NCBI GenBank assembly: GCA_910577585.1
Contig: CAJTNN010000004.1
Span: 68,989-132,988, forward strand
Direction of reading: 5' to 3'
DNA: 64,000 nucleotides
From: an uncultured Muribaculaceae bacterium
Lineage (GTDB): Bacteria > Bacteroidota > Bacteroidia > Bacteroidales > Muribaculaceae
A program made the position numbers and the translations under genes. Shown one piece after another: positions 26,156 to 35,036 of this stretch (positions are counted from its first letter, which is position 1; every line of letters starts with the position of its first letter). The notes beneath the pieces are model-generated. The model did no database searches. It saw only the letters and a program-made list of their open reading frames with translations, and had not been told where the DNA came from.

Positions 26156-26326
26156 GCGTTGAAATCAGATTTTGAAGCGACTCCAACTGTTTAAAATTTA
26201 GTAGCGGTTTTATTTGACCAGCTACTTATCTGATGAAGACGGTGAAAAGCGTCAAAAAGAACCATAGCTAAAAAAATATATCCAGATATACGAATGTTTG
26301 GAAATAAACTTAATATTTTATAGTTT

Positions 26327-26374
26327 AATATATGGATAGTTATCGTTAAATTTGCAGATAACTATCCATATATT
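26327..26374. promoter_or_regulatory. hipBA promoter with 18-bp perfect inverted-repeat operator
   Basis: The arms 26327-26344 and 26357-26374 are perfectly complementary over 18 bp with a 12-nt spacer. The spacer contains an exact -7 box TAAATTTG (26347-26354). The hipB ATG follows at 26380. Each arm contains GGATA or TATCC, the core also used by the E. coli HipB operator, here with different spacing. Binding of the HipB dimer here would block the promoter directly. Confidence 0.8.
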
Positions 26375-26379
26375 GTATC

Positions 26380-26706
26380 ATGGTCGATCCGAATTATATT
26401 ACAAATGCCGAGATTATGGCCACGCTTGCAAAGCGAGTGAAGGAATATAGGTTGGCGGCCCGCATGAGCCAACGAGAACTGGCGCAACAGTCGGGAGTCA
26501 GTTATACTACGATTAGTCATTTCGAGCAAGGGCGTAACACGAATCTTACCCTCAGCAATTTCATTTCGCTGCTTCGATGCGTCGGAATGGAAAAACAGCT
26601 GGTGGACCTATTGCCCGAGCTCCCAGTGCCCCCCATGGCACTGCGCAAAATCAATAAATTGATTCCTAAAAGAATAAAAAAGAGCCACCATGATAGAGAG
26701 TCTTGA
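26380..26706 (+). CDS. hipB: HipB-type antitoxin, XRE-family repressor
   Basis: A 108-residue protein with a canonical XRE helix-turn-helix: RVKEYRLAARMSQRELAQQSGVSYTTISHFEQGRNTNLTLSNFISLLRCVGM (about residues 13-64). It has a basic C-terminal tail (KINKLIPKRIKKSHHDRES). In HipBA systems this protein binds operator DNA and neutralises the HipA kinase. It ends 17 nt inside hipA, the usual overlap. The operon is A+T-richer than its surroundings. Confidence 0.9.
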   Translation: MVDPNYITNAEIMATLAKRVKEYRLAARMSQRELAQQSGVSYTTISHFEQGRNTNLTLSNFISLLRCVGMEKQLVDLLPELPVPPMALRKINKLIPKRIKKSHHDRES

Positions 26707-27967
26707 TGTATATCTGTGGGATAAGAGGGTTGGGACCTTGGTAGAATCTCGAACGGGATATAAAAAACAAATCAGCTTCTACTATGATTCCGAATTCATT
26801 AAAGCGGGTATAGACATTGCGCCTCTTTCCGCTTCGATTTTCAGTATTGCCGCACAACGCGGGCTTCCCATCTATCCTGAAAAGGATAAAGCTTTTGAAG
26901 GGCTCCCGGCATTCATCTCTGATTCCTTACCCGACCATTGGGGAAATTCGGTTTTCAATGAGTGGGCTAAAAAGCATGGTAAACGCCAAAGAGATTTATC
27001 GTCTTTGGATCGACTCGCCTATATCGGGAGCCGAGGGATGGGAGCATTGGAATTCCGTCCGCCGGCATTTCCGGATAATGAGGTTCCATTTAAGGTGCAA
27101 ATCAAAGAACTCACCGCTTTAGCTCAGGATGTTTTGAAAAATGCAGGCAATTTCAAGACCAACTTAAGTGAGAATCTCCAGATTGAATCTCTTTTCAAGG
27201 TCGGCACTTCTGCAGGTGGCCGACGCCCGAAGGCAGTGATTAACTTCAATCCAGCTACAGGAGATTGTTATTCCGGTCAGGTATATATGGCAAGGGATGG
27301 ATTCATACCGATGATAATAAAATTTGATGAACATTCCGGCATTCCTACTACACTCATCGAGTATAGTTATTGGTTGCTGGCGCAAGCCGCAGGTCTGAAC
27401 ATGATGCCAAGCATATTGTGGAAATCAGGTGATGAGTCCCATTTTCTGACCCAGCGGTTTGATCGTAAAGGTGCCGAAAAGCTTCATATCCAGACATTGG
27501 CTGCCATGATGCCAAACGCTACTTCATACGAGGAACTATTCTTGGTTGCCAATAAACTTGGCATAGCTCCTGAAGAATTCGAAATGCTATTTCGTCAGAT
27601 GATATTGAATATTCTTACGGGCAACGTTGATGATCATTCCAAAAATTTCAGTTTCATAATGAATGCTTCCGGGGAGTGGCATATTGCTCCGGCCTATGAT
27701 TTTACTTTTGCGGTAGATCCATCGGCTCCCGGCTATATCAACCGTCACAGCTTGACATTGAACGGCACTAATGAGCATTTCACAAAGAGAGATTTGCTCA
27801 GCATCTCTCGTGCATTCAGCATAAAGCGAGCAGAAGCGATTCTGGATGAAGTGATGCCTGTAGTTCAAAATTATCGCCGGTATGCCAAACAGGCAGGGGT
27901 GCCCGAAGAGTGGACGCTGAAGATAGAGGCAGAAATTGCGGATAGGATTGCTGACTGCCTCGGATGA
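26690..27967 (+). CDS. hipA: HipA-type serine/threonine kinase toxin
   Basis: At 425 residues it is a full-length, single-chain HipA. The N-terminal couple_hipA domain (DVYLWDKRVGTLVES...; GLPAFISDSLPDHWGN) is followed by the Gly-rich ATP loop VGTSAGGRRPKA (171-182). The catalytic loop is GNVDDHSKNF (311-320; Asp314/315 and Asn319), and the metal-binding Asp337 is in APAYDF. E. coli HipA phosphorylates glutamyl-tRNA synthetase and causes persistence; the target here is not known. All key residues are present, so the toxin is probably active. The stop codon is one base from the right 34-bp repeat. Confidence 0.92.
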   Translation: MIESLDVYLWDKRVGTLVESRTGYKKQISFYYDSEFIKAGIDIAPLSASIFSIAAQRGLPIYPEKDKAFEGLPAFISDSLPDHWGNSVFNEWAKKHGKRQRDLSSLDRLAYIGSRGMGALEFRPPAFPDNEVPFKVQIKELTALAQDVLKNAGNFKTNLSENLQIESLFKVGTSAGGRRPKAVINFNPATGDCYSGQVYMARDGFIPMIIKFDEHSGIPTTLIEYSYWLLAQAAGLNMMPSILWKSGDESHFLTQRFDRKGAEKLHIQTLAAMMPNATSYEELFLVANKLGIAPEEFEMLFRQMILNILTGNVDDHSKNFSFIMNASGEWHIAPAYDFTFAVDPSAPGYINRHSLTLNGTNEHFTKRDLLSISRAFSIKRAEAILDEVMPVVQNYRRYAKQAGVPEEWTLKIEAEIADRIADCLG

Positions 27968-27968
27968 A

Positions 27969-28002
27969 TTCACGCATCCGCACGCCCCATATCTTCGCCA
28001 AA
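27969..28002. repeat. 34-bp direct repeat, right copy (flanks hipBA)
   Basis: An exact copy of 26122-26155, beginning one base after the hipA stop codon. Between it and the non-coding element at 28058 lie about 55 bp with no recognisable feature. Confidence 0.9.
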
Positions 28003-28057
28003 TTTCAATCTGATACCTCATACGTGCCGATGTCCGAGTCTGAGAGGGCAACGCCTT

Positions 28058-28479
28058 TAAGTTAAGGATTCAACTTTGGCTGACTTGGTTAGGAAGATGG
28101 GGAAGGAATTTTAAGGCGCGGATTTCTTCTCTTACTCGCTGCTGCGCAGCTCGTTGCGAGCGCGGATGGGATGGATTAACGCGGATCTAATTCTTCATAT
28201 GCCATTGGATGGGGCGCAGGCACAACGGCGCTATGCGCCTTGTGGCGACGCGGATGGTGCCGGATGTTGGTCGACCCCAAGTGCCGACATCATTTCACGG
28301 GAGAACGTGGTGACGGGAGAACGTTTTTTTACGGGAGTACGGTGGTGAGGAAGCACACGGCTTTTACGTTTACCCGTAGGCCCCCGTTCTCCCGTAGAAT
28401 CATCGTTCTCCCGTAAGCCCCGTATTAAGAGGGAATGCGCAGCCAATCTGCGAGCATCAAGGCGCTCAGCGCCGAGATG
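28058..28479. mobile_element. Non-coding MITE-like element, truncated copy 1
   Basis: About 420 bp that match, segment by segment, the element at 40933-41623: TAAGTTAAGG at the left, GGAAGATGGGGAAGGAATTTT, GGATTAACGCGGAT, GGATGGGGCGCAGGCACA, CTATGCGCCTTGTGGCGACG, then an array of 11-mers, then CAAGGCGCTCAGCGCCGAGATG. Here the array has three forward units (ACGGGAGAACG or ACGGGAGTACG at 28297, 28313, 28331) and two inverted units (CGTTCTCCCGT at 28385 and 28404). The right terminal repeat is missing. No transposase ORF is present. Confidence 0.8.
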
Positions 28480-28537
28480 TCTATATGTCAAGCGGCACTC
28501 TCAACGCCGGTCATCGCGAAATGGGGTGGGCATGCGG

Positions 28538-29578
28538 TTAGTGGGTGGCCGATGACTTGGGCTTGTCGCGCATGATCCAGGCGATGGTGAAGAGGCCGAG
28601 CAGGATGAGCATCACTGTCTGGCCGCTCCATTGCAGCATCGAGAAGGCTGTGCCCTGCGCTTCGCTGACGCCGTAGATGGCGAGACCGAACATGATGGCT
28701 ATGTTCCACGGCCCTAGGCCGCCGTTGCTCGGTATGCCCATCGCTATCGAACTGAGCACGAATGCCACCAGGCAGGGCACAAGCCCGTAGCCGAGTGATG
28801 CCTGCGAGCAGAGCTCGCGCGTGAAGGGGAAGGCAAAGAATGCCACATAGAGTTGCACGAAATAGCAGGCCCACAACAGCAGGCTCAGAAGGATAAACAT
28901 CCCGCGCCGACGCATCGTGATGACTGAGGCGAAGCCCTTCCATAATTCAGCCAATACGCCCCGTATGCGCACCACTATTTTTGACTCTTGCCAATGACGG
29001 TAGGCCCAGAATGCCAGTAGGCCGATAACGATAATCGCGCCCCACAACCATGGCGAGGCGGCAAGTCCCACCAAATCGCGACCTACAGGATACTTCTCCA
29101 GGAAGGAATTGATGGCCGAGGTGGCCAGCACCAAGGTCAGCAGGAAGAGAAGCAGAACTGTCAGACTGTCGGCCAGACGGTCTGACACCATCGAGCCGAA
29201 TACGTTAGAGAGCGAGGCCTTCTCGCGTTTGGCGATGTAGGTGCAGCGCCATATATCCCCCAGGCGGGGGAAGACGATGTTGAGGGCATAGCACCCGAAG
29301 ATCGAGCAGCAAAGCGCCATGTAGCCAGGCCGGATGCCAAGCGAGTCAAGCTGCAGCTGCCAGCGGCGGGCGCGTATCATGTGCGAGACTACCGACAGTC
29401 CCATCGCCGCCAGAATCCACCAATAATTCACGCCATGGCGGATGATCTCCATCATGTCGGCGAAGTTCACCTTTCTGAACAGCACCCACAGCAGCACCAC
29501 CGTCAGCGCCGCAGCCAGCAGCCAGCGCATCACCCCCTTGAATATTTCCTTTCTATTTTGAGTCATATCTCGTGTCAT
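28538..29578 (-). CDS. Lysylphosphatidylglycerol synthase-type flippase-like membrane protein (UPF0104/YbhN family)
   Basis: This 346-residue protein has eight or so hydrophobic helices: WLLAAALTVVLLWVLF, WWILAAMGLSVVSHM, LTVLLLFLLTLVLATSAI, GMFILLSLLLWACYFVQLYVAFFAF, CLVAFVLSSIAMGIPSNGGLGPWN and a last helix before KPKSSATH. The AIGMGIPSNGGLGPWN-like loop is the family signature of the membrane half of MprF and of YbhN/AglD proteins, which move lipids across or act at the inner membrane. There is no catalytic lysyltransferase domain. An in-frame ATG five residues in (MTQNRKEIF) is an alternative start. Confidence 0.8.
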   Translation of the reverse strand: MTRDMTQNRKEIFKGVMRWLLAAALTVVLLWVLFRKVNFADMMEIIRHGVNYWWILAAMGLSVVSHMIRARRWQLQLDSLGIRPGYMALCCSIFGCYALNIVFPRLGDIWRCTYIAKREKASLSNVFGSMVSDRLADSLTVLLLFLLTLVLATSAINSFLEKYPVGRDLVGLAASPWLWGAIIVIGLLAFWAYRHWQESKIVVRIRGVLAELWKGFASVITMRRRGMFILLSLLLWACYFVQLYVAFFAFPFTRELCSQASLGYGLVPCLVAFVLSSIAMGIPSNGGLGPWNIAIMFGLAIYGVSEAQGTAFSMLQWSGQTVMLILLGLFTIAWIMRDKPKSSATH

Positions 29579-29627
29579 GTTTAATGAAGATGTTCAGACG
29601 CATCACAAGGTCTAAACACCCATAACA

Positions 29628-29666
29628 ATAAAATCCGTCTCCCTCCAAGAAGGAAACGGATTTTAT
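29628..29666 (-). terminator. secDF terminator
   Basis: ATAAAATCCGT (29628-29638) pairs with ACGGATTTTAT (29656-29666), 11 bp. In the minus direction the right half ends in ATTTTATTG. It lies between the SecDF stop and the next gene. Confidence 0.75.
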
Positions 29667-29716
29667 TATCTATGATTGTAAGCGGCGCTTGAAATTAGCG
29701 GCTTACGCGGGGATTA

Positions 29717-32686
29717 TCAATTGAAACGACGGTTGCCCTGCAGAGCCGGTTTGCCATCGGCAGCCACATTCTTCTTCTGGCCACGCTTGAGGATAGCCCA
29801 TGCGATGGGAGCAGCGGCGTAGAGCGAGCAGAATGTGCCGACAACCACACCGAAGATCATTGCGAATGTGAATGAGCGGATAGTGTCGCCACCGAGGAAG
29901 AAGATGCAGAGCAGCACGAGCAGAGTCGAGAACGATGTCATCACCGTACGCGACAGTGTGGTGTTCAAGCTCTTGTTGATGGTCTGGAAGCGGTCCTCCT
30001 TCGGGTAGACCTTCATCATCTCGCGCACACGGTCGAATACCACCACCGTATCATTGATCTGATAACCGATGATAGTCAGGATAGCCGCGATAAACGACTG
30101 GTCAATCTCCATCGAGAAGGGGAAGAAGCCCCAGCAGATAGAGTAGAAGCCGATGATGAGGAATGCTGTCAGAGCCACAGCGCAGAGGGCACCAACTGAG
30201 AAGGCAATGTTGCGGAATCGGAGCAAGATGTAGAGGAACATGCAGACCAGAGCGATGCCTACAGCCCAGTATGCGTCGCGACGCATGTCGTCGGCCACGC
30301 TCGGACCCACCTTCTGAATCGAGATGATACCGTTGTTCTCATCAGCCACACGGAAGGCATTGATATCCATTGTCTGGCCCTGGGCGTTGGTGAGCTCATC
30401 CTGGAGGTTGGAGTAGAGGATATCGGTAATCTCATTCTCCACACCCTCGCTCTCGTCGGCGATCTTGTAGTTGGTAGAGATGCGCACCTTCGAGGGACCA
30501 TCGATGGTGATCACGTTGACCGATATGGTCTTGTCGTCAGCCTTTGTCTGGAAAGCATTGAGGAGCTTTGACTCCACATCCTTCGGGTTGACATCCTTGG
30601 CGAGTTGCACCACATAGTTGCGGCCACCCGAGAAGTCGATGCCCTGGTTCATGCCGCGGATGGCGAGCGATGCGATTGAGATGACTACCAGAGCCACCCA
30701 AACGGCAGCCGCAGCCTTGCGCTGGCCGAGGAAGTTGATCTTGGTGTGGGTAAGGAAGTTGCGGCTCATGGCAGTTGAGAATGTCATGTTGGCGCAACGT
30801 CCGTTCTTGGTGATGATGTCAAATGCGATGCGGGTCAGGAAGACTGCTGTGAAGAATGAGCAGACCAGACCGATGATGAGCGTAGTGGCGAAGCCCTTGA
30901 TCGGACCCGAACCGAAGATCAGCAGGATGATACCTGTGATTACCGAAGTGAGGTTAGAGTCGAAGATTGCAGAGAAGGCATTCGAATAACCCTCCGAGAT
31001 AGCCTGACGGAGTTTCTTGCCGTTGGCAAGTTCCTCTTTGGTGCGCTCGAAGATAAGTACATTGGCGTCGACCGCCATACCGAGAGCCAGCACGATACCG
31101 GCGATACCCGACAGAGTCAGCACAGCCTGCAGCGAAGCCAGGATGCCGAGAGTGAAGAAGAGGTTGAGGATCAGACCCACGTTGGCCACCAGACCCGGAA
31201 TCACGCCATAGATGCAGATCATGAAGATCATCAGCAGCACCAGAGCCACGATGAATGACACGAAACCCTGCTGGATTGCCTCGGCGCCGAGCGACGGACC
31301 GATGACGTTGTTGCTCACCACCTTTACCTGAGCCGACATCTTGCCTGACTTAAGCACATTGGCAAGGTCGTTGGCCTCTTCGGGAGTGAAGTTACCGGTG
31401 ATCTCAGAGCTGCCGCCGGTGATCTCATTGTTGACGTTCGGGTAAGAGTATACGCGGTTGTCGAGCACGATAGCGATGGGGCGTCCGATGTTGTTGCGGG
31501 TCAGAGTTGCCCACTCGCGTGCGCCGCGGTCGTTCATGCGCATGTTGACAGTGTTGCCGCGCATGTTGTCGTATTCAGAGTTGGCCGAAGTCACGGCGTC
31601 ACCCTCGAGAGCAGCCTCACCCTTGAGGGCCACGAGCTGCCAGTAGGGAGTGGTGCGGTACTCCTTGTCGTTCTTCTTGATGGGGTTGCCCTGTGCGTCG
31701 GTGAGGGGAATCTCTACCGGCTTCACCTCCCATACGAGCGAGAGGTCGCTGGGAAGTTTGGACTTAGCCAGGGGTGAGTTGAAGATGCTGTCCACGAGAG
31801 CCTGGTTGGCCGGAGCCACGAGGCCCACAACCGGGCTACCGTCGCGCTGGCGGCCGCCGAGGAGCTCAATCACGTTGGTGTGGTTGATGGTGTCCTGGGC
31901 TGCGTAAGCCTCGGCGAAGGCTGCGAGTTCGGGCAGGATCTCGTTGTAGTTGTATACTTCAAAGAATTCGAGGTTGGCCGAAGATTTGAGCAGGTCGGTG
32001 ACACGCTCGGGCTCCTTCACGCCCGGGAGTTCGAGCAGGATCTGGCCTGTCTTGTCCTGGAGCTTCTGGATGTTGGGGGCCACGACGCCGAACTGGTCGA
32101 TACGTGTGCGGAAGATATTGAAGGCAGCGTCAACCTGGCTCTCCACCTGCTGCTCGAGCGCGGTGGTCACCTCGGCATTCGACGAAGAGTTCTTCAGTTT
32201 GCCGAGGAATTCACCCTCGCGGCTGAAGAGGCCGGCCATTGTGCCGGGCTGGAAGTTGGCAGCCACTTTCTGCACGAAGTTCTTGTCGGCGGCTTTCGCA
32301 CCCTCCTTCTCAGCCTTTGCGATGGCGTCGTTGACCTGACGCAGCGCGGCTTCGCCGTTGGCATACTGGCGGAGGATGTCGGGCACAGAGATTTCGAGCA
32401 CCACGTTCATACCCCCTTTGAGGTCAAGACCGAGGCCGATCTCCATTTTGCGCACCTGATTGTAGGTGTAGCCCAGATAGACTTTCTCTTTGTCGATTGA
32501 GTCGTTGAATTGCTTCAGACTTTGCTTGTAGACGTCGTTGGTGACGTCAGAGGTGCCTGATGCCTTTGCAGCGAATTCCGTAGCCTTCTTCTCGTAGTGA
32601 GAGGTCACGAATGAGAAGCTGATGTAGAATCCGCAGATAAGAATCAGGAGCACAGCGATGGTGCTGATAAACCCTTTGTTCTGCAT
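29717..32686 (-). CDS. secDF: Fused protein translocase subunits SecD-SecF
   Basis: This 989-residue fusion is characteristic of Bacteroidetes. The SecD half has an N-terminal helix (ISTIAVLLILICGFYISFSFV), a large periplasmic P1 domain (GLGLDLKGGMNVVLEISVPDIL, ... QVKVVSNNVIGPSLGAEAIQQG) and six helices including LALGMAVDANVLIFERTKEELANGK. The SecF half starts near residue 640 (KINFLGQRKAAAAVWVALVVIS) with GMNQGIDFSGGRNYVVQL, then GYQINDTVVVFDRVREMMK and further helices. It uses the proton motive force to pull secreted proteins through SecYEG. The gene is monocistronic. Confidence 0.97.
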   Translation of the reverse strand: MQNKGFISTIAVLLILICGFYISFSFVTSHYEKKATEFAAKASGTSDVTNDVYKQSLKQFNDSIDKEKVYLGYTYNQVRKMEIGLGLDLKGGMNVVLEISVPDILRQYANGEAALRQVNDAIAKAEKEGAKAADKNFVQKVAANFQPGTMAGLFSREGEFLGKLKNSSSNAEVTTALEQQVESQVDAAFNIFRTRIDQFGVVAPNIQKLQDKTGQILLELPGVKEPERVTDLLKSSANLEFFEVYNYNEILPELAAFAEAYAAQDTINHTNVIELLGGRQRDGSPVVGLVAPANQALVDSIFNSPLAKSKLPSDLSLVWEVKPVEIPLTDAQGNPIKKNDKEYRTTPYWQLVALKGEAALEGDAVTSANSEYDNMRGNTVNMRMNDRGAREWATLTRNNIGRPIAIVLDNRVYSYPNVNNEITGGSSEITGNFTPEEANDLANVLKSGKMSAQVKVVSNNVIGPSLGAEAIQQGFVSFIVALVLLMIFMICIYGVIPGLVANVGLILNLFFTLGILASLQAVLTLSGIAGIVLALGMAVDANVLIFERTKEELANGKKLRQAISEGYSNAFSAIFDSNLTSVITGIILLIFGSGPIKGFATTLIIGLVCSFFTAVFLTRIAFDIITKNGRCANMTFSTAMSRNFLTHTKINFLGQRKAAAAVWVALVVISIASLAIRGMNQGIDFSGGRNYVVQLAKDVNPKDVESKLLNAFQTKADDKTISVNVITIDGPSKVRISTNYKIADESEGVENEITDILYSNLQDELTNAQGQTMDINAFRVADENNGIISIQKVGPSVADDMRRDAYWAVGIALVCMFLYILLRFRNIAFSVGALCAVALTAFLIIGFYSICWGFFPFSMEIDQSFIAAILTIIGYQINDTVVVFDRVREMMKVYPKEDRFQTINKSLNTTLSRTVMTSFSTLLVLLCIFFLGGDTIRSFTFAMIFGVVVGTFCSLYAAAPIAWAILKRGQKKNVAADGKPALQGNRRFN

Positions 32687-32842
32687 TTTGAAGTTTTGTT
32701 GTTATATAGTTTTAATTTTTATCGGTCAGTCGGGCAGGTGTCCCGGGCCGGGGCCCTCTTGAGGGGGCGTCAGACCACATTGGATGATGCGCCTGACTGC
32801 GCCGAAGGGATAGCTTCGGCGCAGGTCGGGCGTTTCAACTTG

Positions 32843-32850
32843 CAAATATA
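32843..32850 (-). promoter_or_regulatory. Candidate secDF -7 box
   Basis: TATATTTG on the minus strand matches TAnnTTTG about 157 nt before the secDF ATG. The -33 TTG is not convincing. Confidence 0.35.
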
Positions 32851-32928
32851 GTTTAAATTTTTCAGCTAATAAAGAGGTTAGGTGCAAAATCCACTGAAAT
32901 TTGGCATTTTTTTAGAAGTGCCGCGAGA

Positions 32929-35019
32929 TTAGCGCAGTCGCGAGGCGGCTCCGGAGTTGTAGTTGCCTGTGGATGATGAGTTATAACCGTTGTAGCCGTT
33001 ATAGCCGTTATAGTAGTCGTCATCCTCATCCTCCTCGTCGCCATAGCCGTTCTGGTTCTTGCGTGTGGGGGCGTTCTTGCGCTGTGTGGGCTTGTTCTTG
33101 AGCAGGGTCTCGGGCTTCATGGCGTCGGCGGGGGTGTCGAATACCCGCCAGGTCTCCTCTTTGTTCCAGTTCTGTTTGATCGAGATGCTCTTCGGATAGT
33201 AGAAGGCCGGCTCGGGCTGACGACGCTCTACGATGTCGCCTGAGTCCCATTCGCCATTGCCATTGTAGTCGGCGATTATGCGGAAGTAGAATTTGCCGGG
33301 CACGAGATTGCGGAACACCGCGCGTCCACCCTCAAGGCGCACACGCTCCGTGGGGGTGTCGCTCGTGCTGACAATCTCTACGAAGGCGGGCACTCCGGCG
33401 GGCCAGTCGGCCACATTGAGTGTCAGCGAGCAAAACTCCTTCTCGGCCTTGACCTTGAATTCCTGGTTGACGGGTCCGGTGAAGAGTCCGTAGATTCCCT
33501 CCATGGCAAGTGAGTCGGCCTGTAGTCGGTAGCCGGTGTCGTATTGCCATGGGTATACTATCGAGTATAGTCTGGGGTTGAGCGAATCCTGCACTATGCG
33601 CGGGCGTTCGGGCAATGGCGTCCAGATGGTGTCGCGCTTCACTTCGAGTCGGAAGGCGAGAGTGTCGAGGCGGGCCAGGGGTGTCTCGGTCATGAAGAGG
33701 AGGGGGCGGGTGGGCTCCTGGTTGGATCCGGCGGGGAAGGTGACACTCAGCAGAGGGGTGGGAGGGGGGAGAGTATCGGCCTGGGCATCCTTCTTTTTCT
33801 TGTTGTCGGCTTTCGGCTTGCGCGGGCGGTCGGTGGTGAAGCGCAGGGTGTCGTTGGTGGCCACATATCTGTTGAGCGAGTCGGGCTTCAGATATGAGAT
33901 GGCCATGCGCAGGGTGTCGTTGCTCACCAGGCCGCGGCTCTTGAGCCACAGCGTAAGCGAGTCACCCTTTGCCGAGCGCTCCATGATATACCAGTCCTTC
34001 AGGTCTGTGGCGCCTACGAGTGAGATCTCCGGCAGGGGCGAGTTGGGGGCGTTGAAGGTTAGGTTGAGACGTGTCGAGTCCTGACGCTGATAGTTGGTGA
34101 TATACTGCTGTTTGCGCGAGGTGAGGAATGAGCGCAGCAGCAGGTCGTTGGGGTAGAATATCGAGCGCTGGCGGGTGGTGATGCTGTCGATGGTGCCGAG
34201 CTTGAGGTTGTAGATGGTGTCGGTGGCCACGGCCGGAAGGGCATAGGGCTCCACTACCTCTTCGTAGAATGCGAATTCCTCGTCGGGCGATGAGTAGATG
34301 TAGTCGGTGTTGGCGTCGTCGAGGGCAAACACGCGGTATCGCCCCGGAGCCAATCCTTCGATTGAGAATCGTCCGCGGTCGTCGGTGCGCGCCACGCGGT
34401 CAAATTGGCGGCGGAAAACTATCGAGTCCACCACGGCCTGCTCGCGTGCCGCGATCGAGTCGGCTGCGATTGCCGATGCGAGTGAATCGGCCGGAGCATC
34501 TGCCAGACGGTGTACACCCACGATTTTCCCCTGCATCGGCTCCATGGCCTGGGCGGAGAGCACGCGCCCGGCTATGCGCAGCGAGTCGACATATGGTCCG
34601 GTCGAGAATGTGTAGGAGAAGTTTTCGAGAGGGTTGGCTTCGTTGTTGTCTTCGATGGCGTCGGCGAAGTTGATGGTGTAGGTGGTGTTCTCGAGCAGAG
34701 TGTCGGAGAAAGTGACGGTGACACGGTGCCCCTGCGAGGCAACGCGCGGCACACTCTTCGACGGCGGCGACACCACCACCTTTGAGAATGCATCCTTCAC
34801 ATTTATAAGCTCATCGAAATCGATGTTGATTTTCTCTATCGTGACAGGCACATCAGTGGCATATGGGGCCGGATTGGCTCTCACGAATCGTGGGGGCTGC
34901 TCATCGCGAGCGCCCCCCGAGGGATTGCCGATGCTGGCGCACGCCGCAGTGAGCAGGGCCACAGCAGCGAGCCACACCAGATGTGCCGGTATTCTACATG
35001 TTCTTTGCTGATTCTTCAT
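32929..35019 (-). CDS. Lipoprotein with N-terminal SbsA-type Ig-like domain
   Basis: This protein of about 696 residues starts at ATG 35019 (MKNQQRTCRIPAHLVWLAAVALLTAAC, lipobox TAAC). The upstream extension of the frame uses only a TTG codon. The SbsA Ig-like domain follows (PPRFVRANPAPYATDVPVTIEKINIDFDELINVKDA...YTINFADAIEDNNEANPLENFSYTFSTG). A carboxypeptidase-regulatory-like domain comes next (GRFSIEGLAPGRYRVFALDDANTDYIY), then repeated beta domains. The C-terminal tail is acidic then Asn/Gly/Tyr-rich (DEEDEDDDYYNGYNGYNGYN). This architecture is conserved across Bacteroidetes, but the role is not established. The tail is encoded by near-identical 9-bp repeats. Confidence 0.8.
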   Translation of the reverse strand: MKNQQRTCRIPAHLVWLAAVALLTAACASIGNPSGGARDEQPPRFVRANPAPYATDVPVTIEKINIDFDELINVKDAFSKVVVSPPSKSVPRVASQGHRVTVTFSDTLLENTTYTINFADAIEDNNEANPLENFSYTFSTGPYVDSLRIAGRVLSAQAMEPMQGKIVGVHRLADAPADSLASAIAADSIAAREQAVVDSIVFRRQFDRVARTDDRGRFSIEGLAPGRYRVFALDDANTDYIYSSPDEEFAFYEEVVEPYALPAVATDTIYNLKLGTIDSITTRQRSIFYPNDLLLRSFLTSRKQQYITNYQRQDSTRLNLTFNAPNSPLPEISLVGATDLKDWYIMERSAKGDSLTLWLKSRGLVSNDTLRMAISYLKPDSLNRYVATNDTLRFTTDRPRKPKADNKKKKDAQADTLPPPTPLLSVTFPAGSNQEPTRPLLFMTETPLARLDTLAFRLEVKRDTIWTPLPERPRIVQDSLNPRLYSIVYPWQYDTGYRLQADSLAMEGIYGLFTGPVNQEFKVKAEKEFCSLTLNVADWPAGVPAFVEIVSTSDTPTERVRLEGGRAVFRNLVPGKFYFRIIADYNGNGEWDSGDIVERRQPEPAFYYPKSISIKQNWNKEETWRVFDTPADAMKPETLLKNKPTQRKNAPTRKNQNGYGDEEDEDDDYYNGYNGYNGYNSSSTGNYNSGAASRLR

Positions 35020-35028
35020 AATCAGCTG

Positions 35029-35036
35029 CAAAGTTA
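35029..35036 (-). promoter_or_regulatory. -7 box abutting the Ig-like lipoprotein start
   Basis: TAACTTTG on the minus strand ends at 35029, only ten bases before the ATG at 35019. If used, transcription would start within a few bases of the start codon, giving a nearly leaderless mRNA. Confidence 0.35.

Larger units (their letters stand above)
25945..26379. other. Gene-free stretch upstream of hipBA
   Basis: About 435 bp between divergent genes. It contains small GC-rich hairpins near 26000-26080 (e.g. GCCGGCATAGCCGGC), the first copy of the 34-bp direct repeat (26122-26155), an A+T-rich segment with an imperfect GTAGC/GCTAC stem (about 26200-26225), and the hipBA operator. No ORF with coding character was seen. 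Confidence 0.5.

Noticed and set aside
28154..28414. CRISPR-like array
   Set aside because: The repeat units are 11 bp, occur in both orientations and have 3-16 nt irregular spacers; no cas genes are nearby.
28231..28491. 86-residue ORF across the truncated element
   Set aside because: It exists only because the repeat array is open in that frame; no homology is expected.
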